Shown one piece after another: positions 8,867-17,890 of a stretch of DNA of 64,000 nucleotides; the stretch's first letter is position 1; every line of letters begins with the position of its first letter. The stretch spans positions 558,001-622,000 of the forward strand of contig JAIXPC010000002.1 in assembly GCA_027486415.1 (NCBI GenBank). Reading direction: 5' to 3'. This DNA is from Sphingomonadales bacterium. GTDB taxonomy: Bacteria; Pseudomonadota; Alphaproteobacteria; Sphingomonadales; Sphingomonadaceae. A program made the translations under genes and the position numbers. The notes beneath the pieces are model-generated. The model was not told the DNA's origin, ran no database searches, and saw only the letters and a program-made list of their open reading frames with translations.

Positions 8867-8895
8867 TTGACTCTGCCCGCACACCTCCCTAACGC
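8867..8895 (+). promoter_or_regulatory. Possible promoter of rpsD
   Basis: TTGACT at 8867-8872 is a good -35 box. Seventeen bases later TAACGC at 8890-8895 is only a weak -10. It lies 120 nt before the rpsD start in the rpoZ/rpsD divergent gap. No other convincing site was seen there. Low confidence. Confidence 0.35.
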
Positions 8896-9015
8896 ACCCG
8901 CTTCGCATCTGGCCCCGCACCCCGGTGAAGCGGCGGCCCATGCTGGCATCAGGCCAGTGTGGCGAGACCGGGAAGGCCCGCCAATCCCGGCGGTCCGTCA
9001 CAGCAGAGGACTATC

Positions 9016-9627
9016 ATGTCGAAGCGTTCAAACGCCAAGTACAAGCTCGATCGCCGCATGGGCGAGAACATCTGGGGTCGCCCGAAGAGCCCGGTCAACA
9101 AGCGTGAATATGGCCCCGGCCAGCACGGCCAGCGCCGCAAGGGCAAGGTCAGCGACTTTGGCCTGCAGCTGCGCGCCAAGCAGAAGCTGAAGGGCTATTA
9201 CGGCGACGTGACCGAAAAGCAGTTCCGCAAGGTCTATGCCGAGGCTGTCCGCATGAAGGGCGACACCTCGCAGAACCTGATCGGCCTCTTGGAACAGCGC
9301 CTGGACATGGTCGTGTATCGCGCCAAGTTCGCGCCGACCGTCTTCGCCGCCCGCCAGATCGTCAACCACGGCCACATCTGGGTCAACGGCGTGCGCTGCA
9401 ACATCGGTTCGGCCCGCGTGAAGCCGGGTGACGTCGTCGAGCTGGGCCCGAAGGCCCGCGAAATGGCGCTGGTGATCGAAGCCCAGGGCCTGTCGGAACG
9501 CGACGTGCCGGAATATGTGTCGGTCGACGGCAACAAGGCCACCTACGTTCGCGTCCCGACGCTGGACGAAGTGCCGTACCCGGTGAAGATGGAACCGAAC
9601 CTGGTCGTCGAGTTTTACTCGCGCTGA
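9016..9627 (+). CDS. rpsD: 30S ribosomal protein S4
   Basis: A 203-residue primary small-subunit rRNA-binding protein. It has the conserved SRSNAK-like N-terminus, [16 protein letters not shown], and the S4 RNA-binding domain at about 92-155 ([34 protein letters not shown] in the family). The ATG at 9016 is preceded by AGAGGA at the right spacing; the open frame upstream is not part of the protein. It is transcribed alone and ended by a strong hairpin. Confidence 0.97.
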   Translation: MSKRSNAKYKLDRRMGENIWGRPKSPVNKREYGPGQHGQRRKGKVSDFGLQLRAKQKLKGYYGDVTEKQFRKVYAEAVRMKGDTSQNLIGLLEQRLDMVVYRAKFAPTVFAARQIVNHGHIWVNGVRCNIGSARVKPGDVVELGPKAREMALVIEAQGLSERDVPEYVSVDGNKATYVRVPTLDEVPYPVKMEPNLVVEFYSR

Positions 9628-9649
9628 TCCTTCGGGCATCACCAACAGC

Positions 9650-9682
9650 AAAGGGCGGTCCCTTGGGGCCGCCCTTTTCGTT
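9650..9682 (+). terminator. Rho-independent terminator of rpsD
   Basis: AAAGGGCGGTCCC at 9650-9662 pairs with GGGCCGCCCTTTT up to 9677 across a short loop. It is one of four hairpins in the window built on a GGGCGGCC-type stem flanked by A and T runs (others are at about 8341, 20318 and 39453). Confidence 0.8.
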
Positions 9683-9720
9683 TGTGGCCGTGGTGCAAGG
9701 ACCAACAGGATAAGAGCGCA

Positions 9721-9799
9721 CGTCGCCCCGGACATGATCCGGGGCCCCGCTTCTTTCTGCACCGGGAAAGCGGGGGCCCGTGTCGGGCACGGGGCGACG
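9721..9799. repeat. Palindromic intergenic repeat (32-bp inverted arms)
   Basis: The arm at 9721-9752 starts CGTCGCCCCG and ends GGGCCCCGCTT; the arm at 9768-9799 is its inverted partner. Outer and inner parts pair well and an 11-nt central part does not. It fills the space between the rpsD terminator and the end of the S9 peptidase gene. From memory, GTCGCCCCGGACATGATCC-like sequences are common dispersed repeats in alphaproteobacteria; that is not tested here. Confidence 0.7.
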
Positions 9800-9821
9800 G
9801 ATCAGTTTGGTGCGATGGGGC

Positions 9822-12035
9822 TCAATACCCCGTCGGTGCGACCGTCCGCCCCAGGAAGCGCAGGCGCGTGATCCAGCCGTGCACTTCCAGCCCCGGCGTG
9901 GCGTGGGTGGCGCCCGGATAGACCATCAGGTCAAACGGCGTCTTCGCCTTCTGCAGCGCCGTCATCAGCGCGGTGGAATTTTCGAACACGACATTGTCGT
10001 CGGCCATGCCGTGGATCAGCAGCAGCGGGTCCTTGATCTTGCCGGCATCGCGCAGCGCACCCGATTTGGCATAGACGGCGGGATCGCTGACCGGGTTGCC
10101 GAGGTAACGCTCGGTGTAGGCGGTGTCATACAGCTCCCAGCGGGTGACCGGCGCACCGGCAATCCCCGCCGCGAAAGCGCCCGGCGCGGCCTCCAGCAGC
10201 TTCAGCACCATGTAACCGCCATAGGACCAGCCGTTGACGGCGACCTTGCCGGCCCACGGCTGGCTTTTCACCCATTGCAGCGCCTGCAGCTGGTCCTGCA
10301 CCTCGACGCCGCCCATGGCACGATGGATCGGGTCTTCGAACGCCTTGCCGCGATTGTTGCTGCCGCGATTGTCGAGCTGGAACACCGCCCAGCCCTTCGA
10401 CACCAGATATTGCTCGATCGGCGCGGTGAAGCGCTTGTGGACATTGTGGGCGTGCGGGCCGCCATAGACCTGCATCAGCACCGGAAACGGGCCGGGGCCG
10501 GCGGGCTTGAGCAGCCGCCAGTCCATCCTTTGCCCGTCGGCCGCCGTCATCGTGCCGAATTCGGGCGTGACATGGGCGGCGCGATAGGGGGCGTAGGGGT
10601 GAGCCGCATCAAGGCGGTTTTCCTCCACCCAGGCCAGCCGCTTGCCGGCACCATCGGCCAGCCAGACCTGTGCCGGCTGGTTGGGGGTGGTGGAGGTGAT
10701 GATCAGGCGTTGGCCGGCCTCGTCCATCACCGCTTCGTGCCAGCCGCCCGCTGCGGTGACGCGCACCGGCCTGGCACCGGCCTTCGTGTCGAGGGCGTAG
10801 ACCTGCTTTTCCAGCGTCGAATCGGCAAAGCCGGTGAACCACAGCCGGCCGCGCTTTTCATCGACGCCCACCAGTTCATCGACGGCCCAGCGCCCGCTGG
10901 TCAGCTGTACCGGCTTGCCGTCCATCAGGCGATAGAGGTGGCGATAGCCGTCACGCTCGCTGGCCCACAGGATGCTGCCGTCCTTCAAGGGGCGGAAGCT
11001 GTTGTGGAGGTTGATCCAGGTCTTCGCCGTCTCGCTCGTCAGCACGCGGGACGCGCCGGTGGCGGCATCGACGGCAAGGATGTCGAGCCGCTGCTGATCG
11101 CGCGATAGCCGCTGGACATAGAGCGTCTTGCCATCCACCGCCCAGGCGACGCGGGCGATGTAGATATCGGCGGACGGCCCCAGATCGACGCGGGTGCGGC
11201 CCGTGCCATCGGGATTGACCAGCCACAGCGACACATCGGCATTGGCGGTGCCGGCGGCCGGATAGGATTGGGTGAACAGGCGGGTGCCATCGGCACCTAT
11301 GGCGGCGCGGGTGACCTGCTTCACCGGGGTTTCATCGACGCGGGTGACGGCGATGCGGCTGTCATCCGGTGCCCACCAATGACCGTCAAAGCGCGCCAGT
11401 TCCTCCTGCGCGATGAATTCGGCGACGCCCCAGCTGACCTTGGGTGTGGCCTCGCCAGCGACTTCGCGGGCGCTGCCGCCGGCCAGCGGCTGCACGAACA
11501 GATGGCCATCGCGCACGAAGCTGGCATAGCCGCCCTTCGGGCTCAGCCGCGCATCGGTTTCGGTTTCCGGTGTCGTCGTCAGCCGCTGAACGCTGCCATC
11601 GAGATTGGCGACCCACAGATCACCATCGACCGGCACCAGCAGGCGGCGGGCGTCAGGCGCCCAGCCATAGGTGGTGATGCCCTTCACGTCGGCGATGCGC
11701 TGGCGCTCGCGATTCATGCGCTCGGCTTCGGAAAGTGCGTTGCCGGTGGCGAGCTTGGCCGAATCGACCAGCATCCGGCTTTGCCCGGTGGCGGTGTCGA
11801 CAGCCCACAGGTCAAACCGGTCCTTGTCGTCGGCGCGGCCTTTCAACAGCGTTGCCAGCCGGCCATCGGGCGAGAGTTTCAGCACCCGCGGGCGCGGGCC
11901 GCTGAGCGAGGGCGAAGCGAACACGCGCTCCAGCGTCAGCGCCTGCCGGGGCACGGCTGGTTCCTGCGCGGTGGCCGGAACCCCCAGCAGCATGGTGGCG
12001 GCCATCAGTGCCGTACGTGTCATCATCTTGCGCAT
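9822..12035 (-). CDS. Exported S9 family peptidase, dipeptidyl peptidase IV type
   Basis: About 737 residues from the ATG at 12035, starting with a signal peptide (MRKMMTRTALMAATMLLGVPATAQ). A beta-propeller domain (about residues 40-480) carries the DPP IV double-Glu motif in AEFIAQEELARFDG that anchors the substrate N-terminus. The alpha/beta hydrolase domain has the nucleophile motif GWSYGG, the Asp in IHGMADDNV and the His in PGATHATPG. It probably cleaves X-Pro or X-Ala dipeptides from periplasmic peptides. The frame stays open for 24 more codons upstream, but the ATG at 12035 gives the signal peptide and follows a GGGGTG sequence. Confidence 0.92.
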   Translation of the reverse strand: MRKMMTRTALMAATMLLGVPATAQEPAVPRQALTLERVFASPSLSGPRPRVLKLSPDGRLATLLKGRADDKDRFDLWAVDTATGQSRMLVDSAKLATGNALSEAERMNRERQRIADVKGITTYGWAPDARRLLVPVDGDLWVANLDGSVQRLTTTPETETDARLSPKGGYASFVRDGHLFVQPLAGGSAREVAGEATPKVSWGVAEFIAQEELARFDGHWWAPDDSRIAVTRVDETPVKQVTRAAIGADGTRLFTQSYPAAGTANADVSLWLVNPDGTGRTRVDLGPSADIYIARVAWAVDGKTLYVQRLSRDQQRLDILAVDAATGASRVLTSETAKTWINLHNSFRPLKDGSILWASERDGYRHLYRLMDGKPVQLTSGRWAVDELVGVDEKRGRLWFTGFADSTLEKQVYALDTKAGARPVRVTAAGGWHEAVMDEAGQRLIITSTTPNQPAQVWLADGAGKRLAWVEENRLDAAHPYAPYRAAHVTPEFGTMTAADGQRMDWRLLKPAGPGPFPVLMQVYGGPHAHNVHKRFTAPIEQYLVSKGWAVFQLDNRGSNNRGKAFEDPIHRAMGGVEVQDQLQALQWVKSQPWAGKVAVNGWSYGGYMVLKLLEAAPGAFAAGIAGAPVTRWELYDTAYTERYLGNPVSDPAVYAKSGALRDAGKIKDPLLLIHGMADDNVVFENSTALMTALQKAKTPFDLMVYPGATHATPGLEVHGWITRLRFLGRTVAPTGY

Positions 12036-12498
12036 GTTCACCCCAAAGCTTTGCGGTCGCATAGCCGGATGCGCTGCGCTTGTGCAAATCGTGCGGCAAT
12101 GGCGCACCCTTGCTCAGGGGCCAAGTGACTGCTAGCAAGCCAATACACAGCGAGTTGTTTGCTGTCGTCTTTCGCGCTGTCCGCGCTGCCGCCGCCTTTG
12201 TGCTGGCCGGTGTTTGGCGGATTGGCAGGAAGGCCGTGGTTGCCCGCCCGCGCCCCGCAGGCTGCGGCTGCCACCCGAACGTATCGAAGGACGCGGATGA
12301 CCGGATTGACCGTATTGGCGAAAGGACAGCGCATTTTGCGCCGTCTTGCCAACGGTTCAGCCGCCGCGCCTGCTGATTTCACCCATACCCCCTCTTGCCG
12401 GTGCCTTTCTGAAGGTGCCGGCGCTTTCATATTGCGCCGTCCTGCCGCCGCCCGTTCACCGGGAGGCCGTCGCGGGGCCCGCGCCACGGAGACATTCC
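12036..12498. other. 463-bp divergent intergenic region before rne
   Basis: No gene is supported here. The region separates the leftward S9 peptidase from the rightward rne and should hold both promoters and a long rne leader. A TTGACC at 12306-12311 has no acceptable -10 partner. Small self-complementary patches exist (GCGCATTTTGCGC at 12330-12342), but nothing that can be called. Long rne leaders are autoregulatory in Escherichia coli; whether this applies here is unknown. Confidence 0.5.
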
Positions 12499-15030
12499 AT
12501 GTCAAATCGCATGCTGATCGACGCCCGCCACCCGGAAGAAACCCGGGTGGCCGTCATCAATGGCCAGCGCATCGAGGAATTTGATTTCGAATCGGCTGAC
12601 AAGCGTCAGCTGAAGGGCAACATCTATCTGGCCAAGGTGACGCGGGTTGAACCGTCGCTGCAGGCGGCCTTCGTTGAATATGGCGGCAACCGCCACGGCT
12701 TCCTCGCCTTCAGCGAAATCCACCCCGATTACTACCAGATCCCCAAGGAAGACCGCGACGCGCTGCTGCGTGAAGAGGCCGAGCTGGCCGCCGAAGAACA
12801 CGCCCACGATCATGATGGCGATGAAGACGGCGATGACGTGCTGGAAACCGGCGGCCATCACGACGAGCCCACCGACGCGCTCCGCCGCAAGCGCATGGCG
12901 CTGCGCCGCCGTTACAAGATCCAGGAGGTGATCCGCCGCCGCCAGGTCATGTTGATCCAGGTGGTGAAGGAAGAGCGCGGTTCGAAGGGCGCGGCGCTGA
13001 CCACCTATCTGAGCCTCGCCGGCCGTTACTGCGTGCTGATGCCCAACACCGCGCACGGCGGCGGCATTTCGCGCAAGATCTCCAACCCTGCGGATCGCAA
13101 GCGGCTGAAGCAGATCATGACCGATCTGCACCTGCCGTCGGGCATGGGTGCCATCGTCCGCACCGCCGGCCTGAAGCGCAGCGCCGCCGATATCAGTCGC
13201 GATTTCGATTATCTGACGCGCCTTTGGGACGAAATCCGCGAGCGCACGCTGGCCAGCCAGGCCCCGGCGCTGATCCACGAGGACAGCAGCCTGATCAAGC
13301 GCGCCATCCGCGACATCTACAATCGCGACATCGAACAGGTGCTGGTGGAAGGCCGCGACGGTTTCGAAGCCGCGCACCGTTTCATGTCGATGCTGATGCC
13401 GGCCCATGCGCCCAAGGTGGTGGAATATCAGGGCAGCGTGCCGCTGTTCCAGCGTTTCGGCGTCGAGGACCAGCTGGAGGCGATGTACCAGCCGGTCGTG
13501 CAGCTGAAATCGGGCGGCTATCTCGTCATCAACCCGACCGAAGCGCTGGTGTCGATCGACATCAACTCGGGGCGCTCCACCCGCGAATATGGCATCGAGG
13601 AAACCGCGACCAAGACCAACCTTGAGGCCGCCGAAGAAATCGGCCGCCAGCTGCGCCTGCGCGACATGGCCGGCCTGGTGGTGATCGACTTCATCGACAT
13701 GGAAAATGGCTCCAACGTCCGCAAGGTCGAAAAGGCCATGAAGGAGGCGCTGAAGAATGATCGCGCCCGCGTGCAGATCGGCCGGATCAGCAGCTTTGGC
13801 CTGATGGAAATGAGCCGGCAGCGCCTGCGCACCGGCATCCTGGAAGCGTCCACCCACGTCTGCCCGATGTGCGAAGGCACCGGCATGGTGCGTTCGGTGG
13901 CCTCGGCGGCGCTCGCAGCCCTGCGCGCGCTGGAAGCCGAGGCGCTGCGCGGTCGCCACAGCGATCTTGGCTTGCGCGCCAGCGAGGAAGTCGCCGTCTA
14001 CCTGCTCAACCGCAAGCGCATCGAGCTGGCCGAGCTGGAAGAACTCTATGGCGTTTCGATCGTCACCCGTCCGGATGACGGTCTGATCGGCCCGAATTTC
14101 CAGATTGATGCCGCCGGTCCGCCGCCGTCGAAGAAGGTCGAGATGGCGGCGCTGCCGCCGATCGTGAAGATTGTCGAAGAGTCCGAAGCCCAAGACGCCG
14201 ACGCCGATGCCGGTGAGGGTGAGGATGGCCGCGAGGAGCGCGAGGATGGCCGCCGTGGTCGCCGTGGCCGCCGTCGCCGTGGTCGCGACAAGGGTGAGGA
14301 CCGGGGCGAGGACCGGGGCGAGGACCGGGGTGAGGACCGGGGCGAGGCTCGCGGTGATGACCGCAACGACGACAGCGCCGAAGACCGCGCCGACACCGAC
14401 GCTGATGATGCCGACAACGGCAGCGATGAGGGCGCGGACGCCAGCGAAAATGGCGGTCGCCGCAAGCGCCGTCGTCGTGGTCGTCGCGGCCGTCGTGGCG
14501 GCGGTGAGCGCACGCCGGCCGAAGTCGCCGCCGATGCCGCCGCAGATGCTGCGGCCGAAGCAGCCGACGCGCCGGCAGCCGATGCGCCCGTGGCGGAGGA
14601 GAGCGACGCCCCGGCCAAGCCGAAGCGCAGCCGTCGCCGCAAGGGTGCCGAAGCAACCGAATCGGTGGACGCCGCGCCGGAACCGGTGGCGGAGCCTGTA
14701 CCAGTTGTGGCCGAACCTGCCGCCGAAGCGCCCAAGCCCAAGCGCAGCCGCCGCAAGAAGGCCGATGAGCCGGCAGCAGATGTGACGCCGGAACCTGTGC
14801 CTGCACCCGCGCCGGAACCGGTGGCCGAGGACACCGCCGCCAAGCCGAAACGCACGCGCCGCAAGAAGGCCGATGAGGCTGCCCCTGCCGCTGCCGCCCC
14901 GGCTGCTGCCGCCCCGGCTGCTGCTGCGCCCGTTGTTGACGAGGCCCCGCAAGCCCCCGTCGCCGAGGCTGAAACCGCCCCCGCCGCGCCGCCGCGCAAG
15001 GGCTGGTGGCAGCGCACCTTCGGCAACTGA
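12499..15030 (+). CDS. rne: Ribonuclease E/G
   Basis: An 843-residue endoribonuclease of RNA decay and rRNA processing. The S1 domain (about 37-170) is interrupted by an acidic, His-rich insert at residues 91-128. The DNase I-like catalytic part has DFIDMEN and GRISSFGLMEMSRQR, and the zinc link is Cys455-P-M-Cys458 (EGTG follows). After about residue 560 the tail is disordered: acidic blocks alternate with Arg clusters, four RGED units, and three KPKRxRRxK repeats, ending in RKGWWQRTFGN. The tail probably binds RNA and degradosome partners. The ATG at 12499 follows GGAG at good spacing; an open stretch upstream is ignored because homology begins at MSNRMLIDA. Confidence 0.96.
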   Translation: MSNRMLIDARHPEETRVAVINGQRIEEFDFESADKRQLKGNIYLAKVTRVEPSLQAAFVEYGGNRHGFLAFSEIHPDYYQIPKEDRDALLREEAELAAEEHAHDHDGDEDGDDVLETGGHHDEPTDALRRKRMALRRRYKIQEVIRRRQVMLIQVVKEERGSKGAALTTYLSLAGRYCVLMPNTAHGGGISRKISNPADRKRLKQIMTDLHLPSGMGAIVRTAGLKRSAADISRDFDYLTRLWDEIRERTLASQAPALIHEDSSLIKRAIRDIYNRDIEQVLVEGRDGFEAAHRFMSMLMPAHAPKVVEYQGSVPLFQRFGVEDQLEAMYQPVVQLKSGGYLVINPTEALVSIDINSGRSTREYGIEETATKTNLEAAEEIGRQLRLRDMAGLVVIDFIDMENGSNVRKVEKAMKEALKNDRARVQIGRISSFGLMEMSRQRLRTGILEASTHVCPMCEGTGMVRSVASAALAALRALEAEALRGRHSDLGLRASEEVAVYLLNRKRIELAELEELYGVSIVTRPDDGLIGPNFQIDAAGPPPSKKVEMAALPPIVKIVEESEAQDADADAGEGEDGREEREDGRRGRRGRRRRGRDKGEDRGEDRGEDRGEDRGEARGDDRNDDSAEDRADTDADDADNGSDEGADASENGGRRKRRRRGRRGRRGGGERTPAEVAADAAADAAAEAADAPAADAPVAEESDAPAKPKRSRRRKGAEATESVDAAPEPVAEPVPVVAEPAAEAPKPKRSRRKKADEPAADVTPEPVPAPAPEPVAEDTAAKPKRTRRKKADEAAPAAAAPAAAAPAAAAPVVDEAPQAPVAEAETAPAAPPRKGWWQRTFGN
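14296..14343 (+). repeat. Four tandem 12-bp repeats inside rne
   Basis: The unit GAGGACCGGGGC occurs four times in a row (the third copy ends in T), and a degenerate fifth follows. It encodes an EDRG repeat in the disordered C-terminal tail of RNase E. It is in frame (multiples of 12 nt), so copy number could change without frameshift. Confidence 0.9.
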
Positions 15031-15105
15031 GCCGCAAAGCTGGACTAACCGCCACACAAGAAAGCCTTGCTACCCCCTTGCCGCCCGATGCGGCAAAGGG
15101 GGCGC

Positions 15106-15972
15106 ATGGATTTTCACCCCAACAGCGGCCGTATTCTCCTGGTCGGCGCCGGCCCCGGTGCAGCTGACCTGTTGACGCTGCGCGCCGTGCGCGCGCTGCA
15201 GGCTGCCGATGTTGTGGTGCACGACGGCCTGGTGGGCGCCGACGTGATGGCGCTGATTCCCGAAGGCGCGCGCCGGATTTCGGTGGCCAAGCGCCGCGCC
15301 CGCCACACGCTGGCGCAGGATGCGATCGGGCAATTGCTGGTGGATGAGGCGCTTGCCGGTCACACGGTCGTGCGGCTGAAGGGGGGCGACCCGTTCATCT
15401 TTGGCCGCGGCGGGGAAGAGGTGGATGCCGCGATGGCCGCCGGCGTGCCCGTCGATGTCATCCCCGGCATTTCGGCGGCGAACGGCGCTGCCGCGTCCCA
15501 ATTGCTGCCGCTCACCCACCGCGATCATGCCTCCATCGTCAGCTTCGTGGCTGGCGAATGTCGCGGGCTGGCGCAGCAGAACTGGGCCGGCCTGGCTGGC
15601 AAGGGCCGCACGCTGGTGATCTACATGGGCCTCGCGGGTGCCGGCCCGATTGCCGACAAGCTGATCGCCGACGGCCTCGCCCCCGAAACGCCGGTCGCCG
15701 TTGTCGAACGCGCCACCCAGGCCGATGAACGCATCGTCACCTCGCTGCTCGCCGATCTTGCCGGGCTGGTGACACGCGAAGCCATCGCCTCCCCCGCTCT
15801 CATCATTGTTGGCGATGTCGCCTCGCTTCCCGCCAAGCGCCGCCGTCTCCTCTCCCGCTCGCGGGAGGGGCTGGGGGTGGGCGCAACCACCAGGATCACA
15901 ACCAAGACACTCGCGCTTGCAGGGCTCGGCCCACCACCGGCCCCTCCCGCAGGCGGGAGGGGAGAAGACTGA
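15106..15972 (+). CDS. cobA: Uroporphyrinogen-III C-methyltransferase (SUMT), with repeat-derived tail
   Basis: A 288-residue tetrapyrrole methylase that makes precorrin-2 on the way to siroheme, the cofactor of the sulfite reductase two genes downstream. Motifs: VGAGPGAADLLTLRA, VVRLKGGDPFIFGRGGEE, and VIPGISAANGAA. The methylase core ends near residue 246; residues 247-288 are encoded by an inverted repeat (15848-15968) that reads through in frame. The NAD-dependent oxidase and ferrochelatase domains of CysG are absent. The ATG at 15106 was preferred over an upstream in-frame start at 15067. The stop overlaps the DUF2849 start (TGATG). Confidence 0.93.
   Translation: MDFHPNSGRILLVGAGPGAADLLTLRAVRALQAADVVVHDGLVGADVMALIPEGARRISVAKRRARHTLAQDAIGQLLVDEALAGHTVVRLKGGDPFIFGRGGEEVDAAMAAGVPVDVIPGISAANGAAASQLLPLTHRDHASIVSFVAGECRGLAQQNWAGLAGKGRTLVIYMGLAGAGPIADKLIADGLAPETPVAVVERATQADERIVTSLLADLAGLVTREAIASPALIIVGDVASLPAKRRRLLSRSREGLGVGATTRITTKTLALAGLGPPPAPPAGGRGED
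15848..15968. repeat. Large inverted repeat inside the 3' end of the SUMT gene
   Basis: The left arm at about 15848-15882 (core CTCGCGGGAGGGGCTGGG) pairs with the right arm at about 15930-15968 (core CCGGCCCCTCCCGC). The spacer is about 47 nt. The core resembles the inverted repeat at 30034-30119, so both may be copies of one dispersed family. Here it lies within the coding frame and adds about 42 residues to the protein. Confidence 0.75.
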
Positions 15973-16259
15973 TGCCCCGCCTTCTGACCGGAAACCGCCT
16001 CGAAACCGGCGATGTGCTGTGGTGGAGCGGGTCTGACTGGAGCCTGCACCTGAATGATGCGGTGGCCGTGGACGACGAGGGCGAGGCATTGATCGCCCGT
16101 CTTGGCCCGCAGGAGCGGATCAACGATCTCGCCCTGATCGACGTCGACGCCACGCCCGATGGCTGGCGCCCGCGCACCACGCGCGAACGCGTCCGCGCCG
16201 TTGGCCCCAGTGTCCGCCCCGATTTCGCCCTGCCTTCGCTGCCCGTGGAATCCATCTGA
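15972..16259 (+). CDS. DUF2849 domain-containing protein
   Basis: A 95-residue protein of a family found next to alphaproteobacterial sulfite reductase genes. Visible features are the N-terminal LTGNRLETGDVLWWSG and an internal DEGEALIARLGPQ. No catalytic residues are known to me. It starts at ATG 15972 overlapping the SUMT stop, and its TGA overlaps the cysI ATG. The tight coupling supports a role in sulfite reduction, perhaps assembly or electron supply; this is inference. Confidence 0.85.
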   Translation: MPRLLTGNRLETGDVLWWSGSDWSLHLNDAVAVDDEGEALIARLGPQERINDLALIDVDATPDGWRPRTTRERVRAVGPSVRPDFALPSLPVESI

Positions 16260-17890
16260 TGTACCGTTACGACAAATATGATCAGGCCATCGTCGATGCC
16301 CGTGTCGACGAATTTCGCGACCAGGTCGCGCGTCGCCTGAACAACGAGATTTCGGAAGAAGCCTTCAAACCGCTGCGGCTGATGAACGGCCTCTATCTGC
16401 AGCTGCATGCCTATATGCTGCGCGTCGCCATCCCCTATGGCACGCTCGACAGCCGCCAGCTGCGGATGCTGGCGCACATCGCGCGGCGCTATGATCGCGG
16501 TTATGGCCATTTCACCACGCGCCAGAACATCCAGTACAACTGGATCAAGCTGGCGGAGACGCCGGATCTGCTCGCCGATCTGGCCAGCGTGGAGATGCAC
16601 GCCTTCCAGACCAGCGGCAATTGCATCCGCAACATCAGTTCCGACCAGTTCGCCGCCGCTGCCGCCGACGAGATCGCCGATCCGCGCCCCTATGCCGAGC
16701 TGCTGCGGCAATGGTCGACGCTGCACCCGGAATTTTCCTTCTTGCCCCGGAAGTTCAAGATCGCGGTGACTGGCAGCGCCATCGATCGCGCCGCCATTCA
16801 GCTGCATGATATCGGCCTGCAACTGGTGCACGGCCCCGATGGCGAGATCGGCCTGAAGGTGCTGGTGGGCGGCGGCATGGGCCGCACGCCGATGCTGGCG
16901 CCGGTGATCCGCGAGTTTCTGCCCGTTGCTGACTATCTCAGCTACATGGAAGCGATATTGCGGGTCTACAATCGCCACGGTCGGCGCGATAATATCTACA
17001 AGGCGCGCATCAAGATCCTGGTGAACGACCTGGGCGCAGCCGAATTCGCGCGCCAGGTGGAGGAGGAGTGGGCGCAGCTGAAGCCGCTGGGCCTTGATCC
17101 GCCGCCATCGGAACTGGCCCGCATCGCCGCGCATTTCCAGCCGCCCGCGCTGGGTGCCAATGCGCCGGTGGAGATCGACCTGTCCAATCCGGATTTCGCC
17201 AACTGGGTGGCGGTGAACACGCATCCCCACAAGGTGCCGGGCCATGCCATCGTCACCATCAGCCTGAAGGCGCCGGGCGAAATCCCCGGCGATGCATCGG
17301 CTGATCAGATGGACATCATCGCTGATCTGGCCCAGCGTTACGCGCAGGACGAAGTGCGGGTGACGCACGCGCAGAACCTGGTGCTGCCGCACGTGCGCCG
17401 TGCCGACCTGTTCGACATCTGGCAGGTGCTGGTGTCGGCCGGGCTGGCCACCGCCAACCTCGATCGCGCGTCGGACATCATCTCCTGCCCCGGCCTTGAT
17501 TATTGCACGCTGGCCAACGCCCGCTCGATCCCGATCGCGCAGAAACTGGCGGTCAACCTTGCCCCGCAGGAAGGCGATCTGGGCGAGCTGAAGATCAAGA
17601 TTTCCGGCTGCATCAACGGCTGCGGCCATCACCACGCCGGCCACATCGGCATCCTGGGCGTCGATCGCAAGGGCGAGGAGAATTACCAGCTGCTGCTCGG
17701 TGGTTCGGGCGCGGAAGATGCGTCGCTGGCCAGGATCCTCGGCCCCGGCTTTGACGAGAACGGGATCGTCAATGCCGTTGAAAAGGTCATCGATCGTTAC
17801 AAGACCCTCCGCGCCGATCCGCAAGAGCGCTTCCTCGACACCTATCGCCGCGTCGGCGCCGAACCCTTCAAGGAGGCCGTTTATGGCTGA
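16259..17890 (+). CDS. cysI: Nitrite/sulfite reductase, siroheme hemoprotein subunit
   Basis: A 543-residue siroheme and [4Fe-4S] enzyme, most likely assimilatory sulfite reductase (sulfite to sulfide). Two ferredoxin-like repeats are seen, with GHFTTRQNIQYNWI in the first and VTHAQNLVLPHV in the second. The cluster ligands are C-x5-C in SCPGLDYCT and C-x3-C in SGCINGCGHH. The position between SUMT, DUF2849 and DUF934 genes favours sulfite over nitrite. It overlaps the DUF934 gene by 8 nt. No flavoprotein partner (CysJ) is in the window, so the electron donor is probably ferredoxin or another protein. Confidence 0.93.
   Translation: MYRYDKYDQAIVDARVDEFRDQVARRLNNEISEEAFKPLRLMNGLYLQLHAYMLRVAIPYGTLDSRQLRMLAHIARRYDRGYGHFTTRQNIQYNWIKLAETPDLLADLASVEMHAFQTSGNCIRNISSDQFAAAAADEIADPRPYAELLRQWSTLHPEFSFLPRKFKIAVTGSAIDRAAIQLHDIGLQLVHGPDGEIGLKVLVGGGMGRTPMLAPVIREFLPVADYLSYMEAILRVYNRHGRRDNIYKARIKILVNDLGAAEFARQVEEEWAQLKPLGLDPPPSELARIAAHFQPPALGANAPVEIDLSNPDFANWVAVNTHPHKVPGHAIVTISLKAPGEIPGDASADQMDIIADLAQRYAQDEVRVTHAQNLVLPHVRRADLFDIWQVLVSAGLATANLDRASDIISCPGLDYCTLANARSIPIAQKLAVNLAPQEGDLGELKIKISGCINGCGHHHAGHIGILGVDRKGEENYQLLLGGSGAEDASLARILGPGFDENGIVNAVEKVIDRYKTLRADPQERFLDTYRRVGAEPFKEAVYG

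Noticed and set aside
12036-12498. A tRNA or small RNA gene in the rne leader
   Set aside because: No cloverleaf or terminator pattern could be drawn.
14296-14343. Tandem repeats considered as a CRISPR array
   Set aside because: Units are 12 bp, contiguous with no spacers, and inside the rne reading frame.
12502-15057. An 851-codon minus-strand frame across rne
   Set aside because: Low-complexity antisense reading of RNase E; the plus-strand gene has all family motifs.
15896-17824. A 642-codon minus-strand frame across cysI
   Set aside because: Antisense of the sulfite reductase gene with no domain signatures.
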